A stretch of 64,000 nt of DNA from Noviherbaspirillum aridicola (GTDB lineage Bacteria > Pseudomonadota > Gammaproteobacteria > Burkholderiales > Burkholderiaceae_D), in contig NZ_BPMK01000005.1 in the NCBI RefSeq assembly GCF_019656455.1, positions 37,774 to 101,773 on the forward strand. The letters are read 5' to 3'. The notes under the pieces were generated by a model, which saw nothing but the letters and a program-made list of their open reading frames with translations, was not told the DNA's origin and searched no databases. The stretch's first letter is position 1, and each line of letters begins with the position of its first letter. Positions 53,086 to 63,479 of this stretch are shown one piece after another. A program made the position numbers and the translations under genes.

Positions 53086-53128
53086 GATGCCGGCCCTGCT
53101 TTGGCGACGGCTTCTTGATGGAGGGTGT

Positions 53129-54037
53129 ATGGAACATCTGGCGCAGATGATGACCTTTGCGAAGGTGGTGGAGACGCGCAGCTTCTCGGCCGCGGCGCTG
53201 GCGCTGGCGACGTCGAAGTCGCTGGTGAGCAAGCAGGTGTCGAGCCTGGAGAGCGCGCTCGGCGTGAAGCTGCTGAACCGGACGACGCGCAGCATGAGCC
53301 TGACCGAGGCGGGGGCGGCGTATTACGAGCATTGCCAGCGCATCGCGCATGAGATCGAGGCGGCGTCGCAGACGGTGACGCAGCTGCAGGCGGAGCCGCG
53401 CGGGGTGCTGCGGCTGACCTCGCCGGTGATCTTCGCGTCGCTGCACCTGGCGCCGGCGCTGGAGAGCTTTTGCCGCAAGTACGAGAAGGTGGAGGTGGAG
53501 CTGCATGCGAGCGACCGGCCGGTGGATCTGGTGGATGAGCGCTATGACCTGGCGATCCGCATCACCAGCTCGCCGCCGCAGAACCTGGTGGCGCGGCCGA
53601 TCGCGCCGGTGCGCTGGGTGACCTGCGCGTCGCCCGAGTATCTGGCGCAGCACGGCATCCCGCAGACGCCGCAGGACCTGGAAAAGCATCAGTGCCTGGT
53701 CTATCAGGGAGAGCCGGTCCAGGGCAGCTGGCGCTACCTGGCCAATGGCCGGGAAGTGGCGCCGCGGCTGCACAGCCGTTTTCGCGTCAACAACACCGGG
53801 GTGCTGATGCATCTGGCGCTCAACGGCATGGGGGTGGTGATGAATCCCACCTACGTGCTGGGGGATCACTTGCGCAGCGGGCGGCTGCAGCCTTTGCTGA
53901 CCGAATACGATTGCAATCCCGGCATGTCGCTGCAGATGCTGTACCTGCCCAACCGCTACATGCAGCCCAAGGTGCGGGCCTTCATCGACCATCTGCTGGC
54001 GGAGTTCGGGCCGGTGCCGCCGTGGGACCGGTTTTGA
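53129..54037 (+). CDS. LysR-family transcriptional regulator
   Basis: A 302-residue LTTR. The wHTH is at residues 1-60 ('MMTFAKVVETRSFSAAALAL', 'KSLVSKQVSSLESALGVKLL', 'RTTRSMSLTEAG'), and the effector domain ~90-295 ('GVLRLTSPVIFASLHLAPAL', 'DLVDERYDLAIRI', 'NGMGVVMNPTYVL'). It belongs to the CrgA/DsdC-like group 'one-component' regulators of small oxidoreductase genes. ATG 53129 with GGAGGG upstream; the open frame upstream is repeat sequence. Target unknown; DUF2917 is a candidate. Confidence 0.9.
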   Translation: MEHLAQMMTFAKVVETRSFSAAALALATSKSLVSKQVSSLESALGVKLLNRTTRSMSLTEAGAAYYEHCQRIAHEIEAASQTVTQLQAEPRGVLRLTSPVIFASLHLAPALESFCRKYEKVEVELHASDRPVDLVDERYDLAIRITSSPPQNLVARPIAPVRWVTCASPEYLAQHGIPQTPQDLEKHQCLVYQGEPVQGSWRYLANGREVAPRLHSRFRVNNTGVLMHLALNGMGVVMNPTYVLGDHLRSGRLQPLLTEYDCNPGMSLQMLYLPNRYMQPKVRAFIDHLLAEFGPVPPWDRF

Positions 54038-54060
54038 GGGCGCGCGCGGGAGGGCTCCAC

Positions 54061-54066
54061 TATAAT
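54061..54066 (+). promoter_or_regulatory. -10 box upstream of msbA-like gene
   Basis: A consensus TATAAT at 54061-54066, 42 bases before the ATG at 54108. The region 17 bases upstream is GC-rich and no -35 is evident. It supports transcription starting near 54073 and a start codon at 54108 or 54144 rather than the TTG at 54066. Confidence 0.45.
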
Positions 54067-54107
54067 TGCCGATCCGCTTTCCGGCGCCCGCGAGCCGGCG
54101 CCGCGTC

Positions 54108-55883
54108 ATGCCGCTGTCAAAGAAACAAGATGCCTTCCTGCCTATGAAACTGCCGCCCAACATCCTCCGCATGCTGAAAATGACGCGGCCTTACCGCGGG
54201 CGGCTGTCGCTGGCCTTTCTCGGCATGATCGTCACCGCCGCGACCGAGCCCTCGCTCGCCTGGATGATGCGCCTGCTGCTGGATCACGGCTTCAAGGGCG
54301 AGCTGAATTTTTCGCTGTGGCTGGTGCCGGCCTGCGTGATCGGCATTTTCGCGGTGCGCGGCGTGTCGACCTACATGACGACCTACATGATGGCCTGGGC
54401 TTCGAGCCGCATGCTCAACGAGCTGCGGCGGCAGATGTTCGAGCGGCTGCTCGATGTGCCGATCGGCTTCTATACGCATACCTCGGTGGGGCGGGTGATC
54501 AACTCGATGATGTTCGAGTCGCAGCAGATCATCGACATGCTCAAGAATGTGTTCACGCCACTGGTGCGCGACACGCTGACGGTGGTCGGGCTGCTCGCCT
54601 ACCTGATATACCTGAATCCCTGGCTGACCGTGATCACGCTGGTACTGCTGCCGCTGATCGCGGTGGTGGTGCGGGCGACCGGCAAGCGGCTGCGGCGGCT
54701 GACGAAGGAGTTCCTGAGCATCAATGCGGAGATGACCCAGGTGGTCGAGGAGACCACCCGCGCGCAGCAGGTGATCAAGGTCTTCGGCGGACAGGAATAC
54801 GAGCGCAGCCGCTTCGAGCAGCGCGCCAACAAGCTGCGCGCGTATTCGATGCGGATGACCTCGACCTTCGCGGCGACGGTGCCGGTGACGCAGCTGCTGA
54901 CCGCCTGCGCGGTGTCGGTGGTGATCGTGATCGCGCTGCTGCAGGCGAGCGAGGGCGAGACTACGGTCGGCAGCTTCGCGTCCTTCATCACGGCGATGCT
55001 GATGCTGCTCACCCCGCTCAAGCACATCGCCAACGTCAACGGCCCGCTGCAGCGCGGCCTGTCGGCGGCGGAAGCGGTGTTCAAGCTGATCGACTCGCAG
55101 CCGGAGCGCAGTGACGGCAAGACGCTGGCGCAGCGCGCGCGCGGCGAGATCAAATTCGTGGATGTCGGCTTCACCTATCCGGAGCAGACCCAGCCGGCGC
55201 TGTCGCACGTCAACCTGCATGTCCACCCGGGCGAAACCGTGGCCTTCGTCGGCATGTCCGGCGGCGGCAAGACCACGCTGGTCAACCTGGTACCGGCCTT
55301 CTATCCGGTGACGACGGGCGAGATCCGGCTCGACGGCGAGTCGATCCGCAATATCTCGCTGTCGTCGCTGCGCGCACAGATGGCGATGGTGAGCCAGAAC
55401 GTGGTGCTGTTCGACGACAGCGTTGCGGCCAACATCGCTTACGGCGACGCCAATCCGGATCGCGCGCGCATTGCGGCGGCGGTGAAGGCGGCGCACCTCG
55501 AAGACGTGGTGGCCGGCCTGCCGCAGGGGCTGGATACGCTGATCGGCGACAACGGCAGCCGGCTGTCGGGCGGGCAGCGGCAGCGGCTGGCGATCGCGCG
55601 CGCGATCTACAAGGATGCGCCGATCCTGATCCTGGACGAGGCGACCTCGGCGCTGGACACCGAGTCCGAACGCGCGGTGCAGGCGGCGCTGGACGAGCTG
55701 ATGCGTTCTCGCACCACGCTGGTCATCGCCCACCGCCTGTCCACCATCGAACGCGCCGACCGCATCGTGGTGCTGGTCGGCGGCGGCATCGTCGAAACCG
55801 GCACCCATGCCGAGCTGCTGGCAAAGAATGGCGTGTACGCCAACCTGTACCATCTTCAGTTCACCAAGGAGACAGAAGCATGA
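54108..55883 (+). CDS. msbA: lipid A/lipid ABC exporter, MsbA type
   Basis: A 591-residue half-transporter: six transmembrane helices (~25-310) with 'FYTHTSVGRVINSMMFESQQI' coupling region, and a nucleotide-binding domain with Walker A 'GMSGGGKTT' (from ~382), Q-loop, signature 'LSGGQRQRLAIARA' (~486), Walker B 'ILILDEATSALD' and H-loop 'IAHRLST'. MsbA flips lipid A core across the inner membrane. ATG 54108 or 54144; the second gives the usual short N-terminus. It overlaps the next gene by 4 bases. Confidence 0.9.
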   Translation: MPLSKKQDAFLPMKLPPNILRMLKMTRPYRGRLSLAFLGMIVTAATEPSLAWMMRLLLDHGFKGELNFSLWLVPACVIGIFAVRGVSTYMTTYMMAWASSRMLNELRRQMFERLLDVPIGFYTHTSVGRVINSMMFESQQIIDMLKNVFTPLVRDTLTVVGLLAYLIYLNPWLTVITLVLLPLIAVVVRATGKRLRRLTKEFLSINAEMTQVVEETTRAQQVIKVFGGQEYERSRFEQRANKLRAYSMRMTSTFAATVPVTQLLTACAVSVVIVIALLQASEGETTVGSFASFITAMLMLLTPLKHIANVNGPLQRGLSAAEAVFKLIDSQPERSDGKTLAQRARGEIKFVDVGFTYPEQTQPALSHVNLHVHPGETVAFVGMSGGGKTTLVNLVPAFYPVTTGEIRLDGESIRNISLSSLRAQMAMVSQNVVLFDDSVAANIAYGDANPDRARIAAAVKAAHLEDVVAGLPQGLDTLIGDNGSRLSGGQRQRLAIARAIYKDAPILILDEATSALDTESERAVQAALDELMRSRTTLVIAHRLSTIERADRIVVLVGGGIVETGTHAELLAKNGVYANLYHLQFTKETEA

Positions 55884-56464
55884 GCGCAGCACCGATATCC
55901 CGCTTTCCCGTACCCGCGATCGAGGACCTGCCCGACGACATTAGCCAGATGATCCTGGCGGTGCAGGAAAAGGCCGGCTTCGTGCCGAACGTGTTCCTCG
56001 CGCTGGCGCACCGTCCGGCCGAGTTCCGCGCCTTCTTTGCCTATCACGATGCGCTGATGCTCAAGGACACCGGCAGCCTGACCAAGGCCGACCGCGAGAT
56101 GATCGTCACCGCCACCAGCGCGAAGAACGGCTGCCTGTACTGCGTGGTCGCGCATGGCGCGCTGCTGCGCATTTACGCGAAACAGCCGCTGGTGGCCGAC
56201 CAGGTCGCGGTCAACCATCTGAAGGCCGACGTCACGCCGCGGCAAAAGGCGATGCTGGATTTTGCGATCAAGGTCTGCTTGCGTTCTAACGAGGTGACGG
56301 AAGAGGACTATGCGGCGCTGCGCGTGCATGGCTTCGACGACGAGGATATCTGGGATATCGCCGCGATCACCGCGTTCTTCGGCTTGTCGAACCGGATGGC
56401 GAATGTGGTGTCGATGCGGCCGAATGATGAGTTCTTTTTGATGGGGCGGGTGCCGAGGAAGTAG
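55880..56464 (+). CDS. AhpD-like peroxidase-related protein
   Basis: A 194-residue carboxymuconolactone decarboxylase-type helical protein. The redox motif Cys-x2-Cys with following His is 'AKNGCLYCVVAHGA' (residues ~84-97), matching the uncharacterised peroxidase-related family. 'LPDDISQMILAVQEKAGFVPN' at the N-terminus is characteristic. Likely a thiol-disulfide peroxidase or reductase of unknown substrate. Translationally coupled to msbA by ATGA overlap, an arrangement with no obvious functional reason. Confidence 0.88.
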   Translation: MSAAPISRFPVPAIEDLPDDISQMILAVQEKAGFVPNVFLALAHRPAEFRAFFAYHDALMLKDTGSLTKADREMIVTATSAKNGCLYCVVAHGALLRIYAKQPLVADQVAVNHLKADVTPRQKAMLDFAIKVCLRSNEVTEEDYAALRVHGFDDEDIWDIAAITAFFGLSNRMANVVSMRPNDEFFLMGRVPRK

Positions 56465-56504
56465 GGCTGCGGGGGGGGGCCTTTGTGCTTGTGATGCTGG
56501 TGTT

Positions 56505-57150
56505 TTCTCCGCGCGGGGATGGGCCGGCAGGGACGCCGGCTCTACCTGGGCGGTGGTGGTTGTGCGGCGTGTCGTCGCTGAGGTTTGTGGTCTTTGCGCG
56601 CGCAGGCCTGTGGAAGGACAGTGGGGCCGGCCTCCGTGCCGGCCTGGCGGTGGTGGTGCGGCTGACCGCGCTCGTGAATGCCGGGGGTGGTTGTGCTTTT
56701 CTTCGGACAACGGGAGGTTGAGCCGGCAGGGACGCCGGCTCTACCTGGGCTGTGGTGGTTGTGCGGTGTGTTGTCGCTGAGGTTTGTGGTCTTTGCGCGC
56801 GCAGGCCTGTGGAAGGACAGTGGGGCCGGCCTCCGTGCCGGCCTGGCGGTGGTGGTGCGGCTGACTCCACTTGTGAATGCCGGGGAAGGTTGTGCTTTTC
56901 TTCGGACGGAGGGAGGCTGAGCCGGCAGGGACGCCGGCTCTACCTGGGCGGTGGTGGTTGTGCGGTGTGTCGTCGCTGGGGTTTGTGGTCTTTGCGCGCG
57001 CAGGCCTGTGCAAGGACAGTGGGGCCGGCCTCCGTGCCGGCCTGGCGGAGGTGGTGCGGCTGTCTGCGCTTGTGAATGCCGGGGGTGGTTGTGCTTTTCT
57101 TCGGGCGGAGGGAGGCTGAGCCGGCAGGGACGCCGGCTCTACCTGGGCGG
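56505..57150. repeat. dispersed GC-palindrome repeat, tandem array 3
   Basis: Four units (three full periods) of ~199-200 bp (shared GCCGGCAGGGACGCCGGC near 56523, 56722, 56921 and 57121), nearly identical to array 2 in sequence and organisation. A run of G residues lies at its left edge near 56471. It fills the space between the AhpD-like gene and the 3' end of hutI. Confidence 0.88.
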
Positions 57151-57153
57151 AGT

Positions 57154-58386
57154 TTATCTGGTGCGGTCTGCCGGGCGCGGTTGCCGGCCGAGCACCACCC
57201 GCCCTGCAGAAGGACAGGCGCCTAAGCCATACGCGAGCTCCCCTGGCCGGTCCACGCGCCACAACGCGAAATCCGCCGCCTTGCCCACGGCGAGACTGCC
57301 GGTATCGTCGAAAATCCCCAGCGCCCTTGCCGCATTGCGCGTCACCCCGGCCAGCGCCTCCGCCGGCGTCAGCCTGAATAGCGTGCAACCCATGTTCATC
57401 GCCAGCAGCAGCGAGGTCATCGGCGAGGTGCCGGGATTGCAGTCGGTGGCGAGCGCGATCGGCACGCCGGCGTCGCGCAGCGCCTGTATCGGCGGCTGCC
57501 GTGTCTCGCGCAGAAAGTAAAACGCACCCGGCAGGAGCACGGCGACGGTACCCGCCGCGGCCATCGCGGCAATCCCCTCGGCGCCCAGATATTCGAGATG
57601 ATCCGCGGACAGGCCGCCAAAGCGTGCAACGAGTCCGGCGCCGCCCTGGTCGGACAACTGCTCGGCATGCAGCTTCACCGGCAGGCCAAGCGCGCGGGCT
57701 GTTCCGAAGACCCGTTCGGTCTGCGCCGCGGTAAAACCGATCCGCTCGCAAAACGCATCGACCGCATCCACCAGTCCCTCGGCGGCGAGGGCGGGCAGCA
57801 TGTGCCCGCACAGCATGTCGATGTAGTCGTCGGCCCGCCCGGCGTATTCGGGCGGCAGCGCATGCGCGCCGAGGAAGGTGGTCCTGACGCGGACCTGCAG
57901 CTCGCGGCCGATGCGGCGGGCGACGCGCAGCATCTTTGCTTCACTGTCGAGGTCGAGGCCATAGCCCGACTTGATTTCCAGCGTGGTCACGCCCTCCGCC
58001 AGCAGTGCGTGCACGCGCGGCAGGCTTTGCTCGAACAGGTCCCGTTCGCTGGCCGACCGCGTCGCGCGTACCGTCGACAGGATGCCGCCGCCCTGGCGCG
58101 CGATGTCTTCATAACTGGCGCCGCTCAGCCGCGCTTCGAACTCGGCGCTGCGGTTGCCGCCGTGGACGATATGGGTATGGCAGTCGATCAGGCCCGGGGT
58201 GAGCCAGCAGCCTTCTCCGTCGTGCACGGTACCGGCGCGGCGGTGCGGCAGCGCGGCACGCGCGCCTAGCCAGGCGATGCGGCCATCCTTCACCGCGATC
58301 GCGGCGTCGCGGATCTCGCCGTAGCCGCTTTCCTCGTCCATCGTCGCGAGATGAACATTGACCCAGAGCGCATCCCACTCAGCCAT
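57154..58386 (-). CDS. hutI: imidazolonepropionase
   Basis: A 410-residue amidohydrolase, third step of histidine degradation (imidazolone propionate to N-formimino-glutamate). Metal site '[18 protein letters not shown]' region, '[17 protein letters not shown]', '[11 protein letters not shown]', '[10 protein letters not shown]' and '[10 protein letters not shown]' are all HutI signatures. The C-terminal end abuts a repeat array. Its start overlaps the end of hutG by 8 bases. Last gene of the hut operon. Confidence 0.95.
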   Translation of the reverse strand: MAEWDALWVNVHLATMDEESGYGEIRDAAIAVKDGRIAWLGARAALPHRRAGTVHDGEGCWLTPGLIDCHTHIVHGGNRSAEFEARLSGASYEDIARQGGGILSTVRATRSASERDLFEQSLPRVHALLAEGVTTLEIKSGYGLDLDSEAKMLRVARRIGRELQVRVRTTFLGAHALPPEYAGRADDYIDMLCGHMLPALAAEGLVDAVDAFCERIGFTAAQTERVFGTARALGLPVKLHAEQLSDQGGAGLVARFGGLSADHLEYLGAEGIAAMAAAGTVAVLLPGAFYFLRETRQPPIQALRDAGVPIALATDCNPGTSPMTSLLLAMNMGCTLFRLTPAEALAGVTRNAARALGIFDDTGSLAVGKAADFALWRVDRPGELAYGLGACPSAGRVVLGRQPRPADRTR

Positions 58387-59353
58387 GCGCGGTCTCCTTC
58401 GCCTGCCAGCGCTCGGCGATGCGCGCGGCGAGACGGGCCGCGACGCGCACGGTGCGCTGGTCGATGTCGTGCAGGGGATTGAGTTCGGCGATGTCGGCGA
58501 CGCGCAGCTTGCCGCTGCCGGCGGCGATGTCGATCACTTGTTCCACCACTTCCAGCGCCACGCCGCGCGCGGACGGTGCGCTGACACCGGGGGCGACGGA
58601 TGCGGGCAGCACGTCGAGGCAAACCGTCAGATAGAGATGATCGACATCGGCGAGAAAGCCGTCGAGCAGCGTTGCCGTCTCGCCGAAGCGGTGCGCCGGC
58701 ATGTCTTCGTCGCGCAGCCAGCGCACGCCGAGCGAACGCGCGCGCGCGAACAAGGCCTCGGTATTGGCGAAGTCGCTGATGCCGAGGCAGCAGTAATGGA
58801 AGGGCCAGCCGCGCGACGCGCAATCCTCCGCGATCTGCCGGAAAGGGGTGCCCGAGCTGGCGCGGTCCGCCATGCGCAGGTCGAAATGCGCGTCGAGGTT
58901 GAGGATGCCGATGCGGGGGACTGTGTCCGTCGACAGATGCTGCGCGAGCCCGCTGAAGCTGCCGAATGCCATCTCATGCCCGCCGCCGAGCACCAGCGGC
59001 GCCGCGCCCTGCGCGAGCAGTATGGCCACGCGTTCGGCCAGAGCCTGTTGCGCCGCCTCCAGCCCGTCGCCGCCGGCGTCAGGGACGCAGACGATGTCCC
59101 CCGCATCGCTGATGGTCTTGCAGCCGCGCACCGGCATGTTCCCGAGCTGGGCGCGCACTGCGGCCGGACCTTGCGCGGCACCGGTGCGGCCATGGTTGCG
59201 CTGCACGCCCGCATCGCAGGCAAAGCCGAGCAGCGCGAGTCCGCCGCGGCCCGCCTGCCAGGGCGCGACGACCTGGTGCCAGCGCCGGCCGAGCTCGCCT
59301 TCGGCGCTGTCGATGCGGCCGCTCCAGCGGCTCATGTCGGGCGGCAGGCGCAT
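58379..59353 (-). CDS. hutG: formimidoylglutamase (arginase family)
   Basis: A 324-residue ureohydrolase that hydrolyses N-formimino-glutamate to glutamate and formamide, giving the four-step hut route. Manganese ligands lie in '[12 protein letters not shown]', '[10 protein letters not shown]' and '[15 protein letters not shown]'. No HutF/formylglutamate deformylase is present, consistent with the direct route. It overlaps hutI and lies 1 base from hutH's stop. Confidence 0.92.
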   Translation of the reverse strand: MRLPPDMSRWSGRIDSAEGELGRRWHQVVAPWQAGRGGLALLGFACDAGVQRNHGRTGAAQGPAAVRAQLGNMPVRGCKTISDAGDIVCVPDAGGDGLEAAQQALAERVAILLAQGAAPLVLGGGHEMAFGSFSGLAQHLSTDTVPRIGILNLDAHFDLRMADRASSGTPFRQIAEDCASRGWPFHYCCLGISDFANTEALFARARSLGVRWLRDEDMPAHRFGETATLLDGFLADVDHLYLTVCLDVLPASVAPGVSAPSARGVALEVVEQVIDIAAGSGKLRVADIAELNPLHDIDQRTVRVAARLAARIAERWQAKETAHG

Positions 59354-59354
59354 G

Positions 59355-60899
59355 TCAGTTCATCCTGATGGCGTCGAACAGGTGCGAGCAGGTCTGCGCG
59401 AGCTCGCCGCGCAGCACCATCTGTTTCGCGCGCTCGATGTCGGGCGCGAACAGCCGGTCCTTGTCATAGAAGGGCACGCGCTCCCGCACCCGCGCATGCA
59501 CCTGGGCGAGCAGCGGCGAGGTCTGCAGCGGCAGGTGGAAATCGATGCCCTGCGCGGCGGCGAGCAGCTCGATGCCGACGATGGTGGCGGTGTTGTCCGC
59601 CATCTCGTGCAGGCGGCGGCCGGCGAAGGTGGCCATGCTGACATGGTCCTCCTGGTTGGCCGAGGTCGGCAGGCTGTCGACGCTGGCCGGATGCGCGAGC
59701 GACTTGTTTTCCGAGGCGAGCGCGGCGGCGGTGACGTGGGCGATCATGAAGCCGGAGTTCAGGCCGGAGGAGGCGACCAGGAAGGGCGGCAGGCCGGACA
59801 GGGTGGAATCGATCAGCAGCGCGATACGGCGCTCGGACAGCGCGCCGATCTCGGCGATGGCCAGCGCGAGGGTGTCGGCGGCGAAGGCCACCGGCTCCGC
59901 ATGGAAGTTGCCGCCCGAAATGACGTCGCCCTCGTCGGCGAACACCAGCGGGTTGTCGGTCACCGCATTGGCTTCGATCAGCAGCGTGCGCGAGGCGTTG
60001 ACGATCAGGTCGTGGCAGGCGCCCATCACCTGCGGCTGGCAGCGCAGGCTGTACGGGTCCTGCACGCGGTCGTCCTGCTCGAGGTGGGAGCGGCGGATCT
60101 CGCTGCCCGCCAGCAGCTGACGGTAGATGGCGGCCAGCGCGATCTGGCCCGGCTGCCCGCGCACTTCGTGAATGCGGCGGTCGAAGGGCGCATCGCTGCC
60201 GCGCGCGGCATCCACCGACAGCGCGCCGGCGACGGTGGCCGCTTCCAGCATGCGTTCGGCCATGAACAGGCCGTGCAGCGCGAGCGCGGTCGAGACCTGG
60301 GTGCCGTTGATCAGGGCCAGGCCTTCCTTGGCGGCCAGCGCGACCGGGGCGATGCCGGCGGCGGCCAGCGCTTCACCCGCCGGCATGATGCGGCCCTCGA
60401 CGCGGGCGTCGCCTTCGCCCATGAGTGCCAGCGTCATGTGCGACAGCGGTGCCAGGTCGCCGGAGGCGCCGACCGATCCCTTGGACGGAATGCAGGGCAT
60501 CACGCCGGCATTGAGCGCCGCGATCATGGTGTCGATCACTTCGGCGCGAATGCCGGAATAGCCGCGCGCCAGGCTGGCGATCTTGGTCGCCATGATCAGC
60601 CGCACCACATGGTCGCCGAGCAGCTCGCCGGTGCCGACCGAGTGGGACAGAATCAGGTTGCGCTGCAGTTCTTCCAGCTGGTCGTTGGGGATGTGAGTTT
60701 TGGCGAGCTTGCCGAAACCGGTGTTGATGCCGTAGGCGGGCGCGCCGCGCTCAACGATGCTGTGGATGGCGGCCGCCGAGCGCCGGATGCCGTCGCAGGC
60801 CGCGGGATCGAGCTGCAGCGTCACATTGCCCTGCCAGATGCGGCGCAGTTGCGCCAGCGTCAGCCGGCCGGGGGTGAGGGTGAGGATATCGTTGTTCAT
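59355..60899 (-). CDS. hutH: histidine ammonia-lyase
   Basis: A 514-residue lyase that deaminates histidine to urocanate. The autocatalytic MIO cofactor triad Ala145-Ser146-Gly147 is in '[14 protein letters not shown]'. '[11 protein letters not shown]' and '[15 protein letters not shown]' near the C-terminus are family signatures. Normal length. Second gene of the operon after hutU. Confidence 0.97.
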   Translation of the reverse strand: MNNDILTLTPGRLTLAQLRRIWQGNVTLQLDPAACDGIRRSAAAIHSIVERGAPAYGINTGFGKLAKTHIPNDQLEELQRNLILSHSVGTGELLGDHVVRLIMATKIASLARGYSGIRAEVIDTMIAALNAGVMPCIPSKGSVGASGDLAPLSHMTLALMGEGDARVEGRIMPAGEALAAAGIAPVALAAKEGLALINGTQVSTALALHGLFMAERMLEAATVAGALSVDAARGSDAPFDRRIHEVRGQPGQIALAAIYRQLLAGSEIRRSHLEQDDRVQDPYSLRCQPQVMGACHDLIVNASRTLLIEANAVTDNPLVFADEGDVISGGNFHAEPVAFAADTLALAIAEIGALSERRIALLIDSTLSGLPPFLVASSGLNSGFMIAHVTAAALASENKSLAHPASVDSLPTSANQEDHVSMATFAGRRLHEMADNTATIVGIELLAAAQGIDFHLPLQTSPLLAQVHARVRERVPFYDKDRLFAPDIERAKQMVLRGELAQTCSHLFDAIRMN

Positions 60900-60913
60900 C
60901 GTGGCATTCTTCG

Positions 60914-62632
60914 TTATTTCATCATCGGCAGCTTCAGGCCGTTGCGCTGGGCGCAGGCCGCTGCACTCTCGTAGCCGGCGTCGGCGTGGCGCATCACGCC
61001 CGAGCCGGCGTCGTTGACCAGCACCCGCGCCAGACGCTTTGCCGCCGCCTCGCTGCCGTCGGCGACGATCACCATGCCGGCGTGCTGCGAGTAACCCATG
61101 CCGACGCCGCCGCCGTGATGCAGCGAGACCCAGGTCGCGCCGCCGGCGGTGTTGAGCAGGGCATTGAGCAGCGGCCAGTCGGACACCGCGTCGCTGCCGT
61201 CCTTCATCGCCTCGGTCTCTCGGTTGGGGCTGGCGACCGATCCGGTATCGAGGTGGTCGCGGCCGATCACGACCGGCGCCTTGAGTTCGCCATTCTTCAC
61301 CATTTCATTGAAGGCGAGGCCGGCGATATGACGCTCGCCGAGACCGAGCCAGCAGATGCGCGCCGGCAGACCCTGGAAGGCGATGCGGTCGCGCGCCATG
61401 TCCAGCCAGCGGTGCACGTGGCGGTTGTGGGGGAACAGCTCCTTGATCCTGGCATCGGTCTTGTAGATGTCTTCCGGATCGCCGGACAGCGCGACCCAGC
61501 GGAACGGTCCCTTGCCCTCGCAGAACATCGGCCGGATGTAGGCGGGGACGAAACCGGGGAAGGCAAAAGCGTTCCGCACGCCGGTATCGTACGCGACCTG
61601 GCGGATGTTGTTGCCGTAATCGACGGTCGGGATGCCCATCGCATGGAAATCGAGCATCGCCCGCACATGCGCGGCGCAGGATACGGCCGCGGCATCGCGC
61701 AGGGCGGCGTGGCGCGCCGGGTCCTGCTGCGCGGCTTTCCATTCCTCCACCGACCAGCCCGCCGGCAGGTAGCCGTTGATCAGATCGTGCGCCGAGGTCT
61801 GGTCGGTCACCAGGTCGGGCCGCATGCCGCCAGCTTTTGCCCGTTCCACGAGCGCGGGCAGGATTTCCGCCGCATTGCCGAGCAGGCCGATGGAAACCGC
61901 TTCGCGCCGTTCGCAGTGATGCCTGACCATGTCCAGCGCCTCGTCGAGATCGCGCGCCTGCTTGTCGAGATAGCGGGTGCGCAGGCGGAAATCGATGCTC
62001 GCCTGCTGGCATTCGATGTTGAGCGATACCGCGCCGGCCAGCGTCGCCGCCAGCGGCTGCGCGCCACCCATGCCGCCGAGGCCGGCGGTCAGGATCCAGC
62101 GTCCGCCCCAGTCGCCGTTGTAGTGCTGGCGGCCGGCTTCGACGAAGGTCTCGAAGGTGCCCTGCACGATGCCCTGGCTGCCGATGTAGATCCAGCTGCC
62201 GGCCGTCATCTGGCCGTACATGAACAGGCCCTTGCGGTCGAGTTCGTTGAAGTGTTCCCAGTTCGCCCATTTCGGCACCAGGTTGCTGTTGGCCAGCAGC
62301 ACGCGCGGCGCGTCGGCATGGGTGCGGAAAACGCCGACCGGCTTGCCGGACTGGACCAGCAGGGTTTCGTCGTCCTCCAGGTTACGCAGGGTTTCCAGGA
62401 TGCGGTCGAAGCATTCCCAGTTGCGCGCGGCGCGGCCGATGCCGCCGTAGACCACCAGGTGCTGCGGGTTTTCCGCGACGTCGGGGTCGAGGTTGTTCTG
62501 GATCATCCGGTAGGCGGCTTCGGTCAGCCAGCTCTTGCAGGCGCGCTCGGCGCCGCGCGGGGCGCGTACCACCCGCCCCGGCGCGAGGCGCGGATCGGCG
62601 GTCATGGCGACGGCTTCTTTGGGTGCATTCAT
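60914..62632 (-). CDS. hutU: urocanate hydratase
   Basis: A 572-residue NAD+-dependent urocanase. Seen: '[17 protein letters not shown]', '[20 protein letters not shown]' (dinucleotide-binding), '[16 protein letters not shown]' and '[12 protein letters not shown]'. It adds water to urocanate to give imidazolone propionate. Start ATG 62632 has AAGGAGG upstream. First gene of hutUHGI, transcribed away from hutC; the promoter overlaps a HutC-type palindrome. Confidence 0.97.
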   Translation of the reverse strand: MNAPKEAVAMTADPRLAPGRVVRAPRGAERACKSWLTEAAYRMIQNNLDPDVAENPQHLVVYGGIGRAARNWECFDRILETLRNLEDDETLLVQSGKPVGVFRTHADAPRVLLANSNLVPKWANWEHFNELDRKGLFMYGQMTAGSWIYIGSQGIVQGTFETFVEAGRQHYNGDWGGRWILTAGLGGMGGAQPLAATLAGAVSLNIECQQASIDFRLRTRYLDKQARDLDEALDMVRHHCERREAVSIGLLGNAAEILPALVERAKAGGMRPDLVTDQTSAHDLINGYLPAGWSVEEWKAAQQDPARHAALRDAAAVSCAAHVRAMLDFHAMGIPTVDYGNNIRQVAYDTGVRNAFAFPGFVPAYIRPMFCEGKGPFRWVALSGDPEDIYKTDARIKELFPHNRHVHRWLDMARDRIAFQGLPARICWLGLGERHIAGLAFNEMVKNGELKAPVVIGRDHLDTGSVASPNRETEAMKDGSDAVSDWPLLNALLNTAGGATWVSLHHGGGVGMGYSQHAGMVIVADGSEAAAKRLARVLVNDAGSGVMRHADAGYESAAACAQRNGLKLPMMK

Positions 62633-62656
62633 GGCGTCCTCCTTGTCAATACTGGC

Positions 62657-62685
62657 AGTCTAAGTTGTATATACAACTTGCGCAA
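62657..62685. promoter_or_regulatory. hut operator: 18-bp perfect palindrome in the hutU promoter
   Basis: Perfect palindrome AAGTTGTATATACAACTT (62662-62679). On the minus strand it fills the 17-base spacer between a -35-like TTGCGC (plus 62680-62685) and a -10-like TAGACT (plus 62657-62662), so a bound repressor would block RNA polymerase. The TGTATATACA core is the known HutC binding sequence in pseudomonads. hutC is the divergent gene 70 bases away. Confidence 0.85.
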
Positions 62686-62749
62686 GGAGATTTTGAGATG
62701 TGCAGACAAGTGCTACCATTGCCCGCATTGCAACGCGGGAGAAGAAACA

Positions 62750-63460
62750 GTGGGCGCAGCCGATATCGAGGTGCCGGTTTTTCAGCGGATCAAGGATTAC
62801 CTGCTGGCTCAGATCCAGGCCGGGCACTGGAAGGAGGGCGATGCGATTCCGTCGGAGCAGGAACTGGCGCGCCAGTTCGGCGTGTCGCGCATGACGGTGA
62901 ACCGCGCCGTGCGCGAGCTCACCGCCGACCAGATCCTGACGCGGGTGCAGGGATCGGGCACCTATGTCGCGCAGCACAAGTACCAGTCGACACTGGTAGC
63001 GATCAAGAGCATCGCCGAGGAAGTGCGCGGCCGCGGCCACCGGCATCGGAGCGAGCTGCACCTGCTCGAGCGGGCGAAGGCGAGCGAGATCATGGCCGCG
63101 CCCTTCGGCGTGAAGCCGGGCTATGCGCTGTTTCACTCGGTGATCGTGCATTTCGAGAACGAGGTACCGATCCAGGTGGAGGACCGCTGGGTCAATCCGG
63201 CCGTCGCGCCCGACTACATGGAGCAGGATTTCTCTTCCATGACGCCGAACGAGTACCTGATGGCGGCGGCGCCGCTGCAGGGCGTTCAGTACAGCATCGA
63301 GGCGCTGCCCGCGCCACGCGACATCGCCGCCATGCTGCAGATGCAGCCGAAGGACGCCTGCCTCGTGCTCAAGCGCCGCACCCTGTCGCAGGGGCAGGCG
63401 GCGACGGTGGTCACCATGTGGCATCCGGGGAGCCGGTATCAGTTTGCGGGGAGTTTTTGA
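62750..63460 (+). CDS. hutC: histidine utilisation repressor
   Basis: A 236-residue GntR/HutC-family regulator. N-terminal wHTH: 'PVFQRIKDYLLAQIQAGHWKEG', 'PSEQELARQFGVSRMTVNRAV', 'RVQGSGTYVA'; C-terminal UTRA ligand domain (~90-230) with 'SIEALPAPRDIAAMLQM' and 'LVLKRRTLS'. It represses hut genes until urocanate binds. GTG start at 62750 with GGGAGAAG nine bases upstream; the much longer open frame upstream is antisense to hutU. Confidence 0.93.
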   Translation: MGAADIEVPVFQRIKDYLLAQIQAGHWKEGDAIPSEQELARQFGVSRMTVNRAVRELTADQILTRVQGSGTYVAQHKYQSTLVAIKSIAEEVRGRGHRHRSELHLLERAKASEIMAAPFGVKPGYALFHSVIVHFENEVPIQVEDRWVNPAVAPDYMEQDFSSMTPNEYLMAAAPLQGVQYSIEALPAPRDIAAMLQMQPKDACLVLKRRTLSQGQAATVVTMWHPGSRYQFAGSF

Positions 63461-63479
63461 AGGGCGTTTGTGAAGGATT

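Noticed and set aside
54117..55892. 591-codon frame antisense to the MsbA-type gene
   Set aside because: His/Arg/Gln-rich composition typical of antisense frames; the sense strand has all ABC motifs.
60986..62749. Very long upstream extension of the hutC frame
   Set aside because: It is antisense to hutU; the GTG at 62750 with a Shine-Dalgarno sequence gives a normal HutC length.
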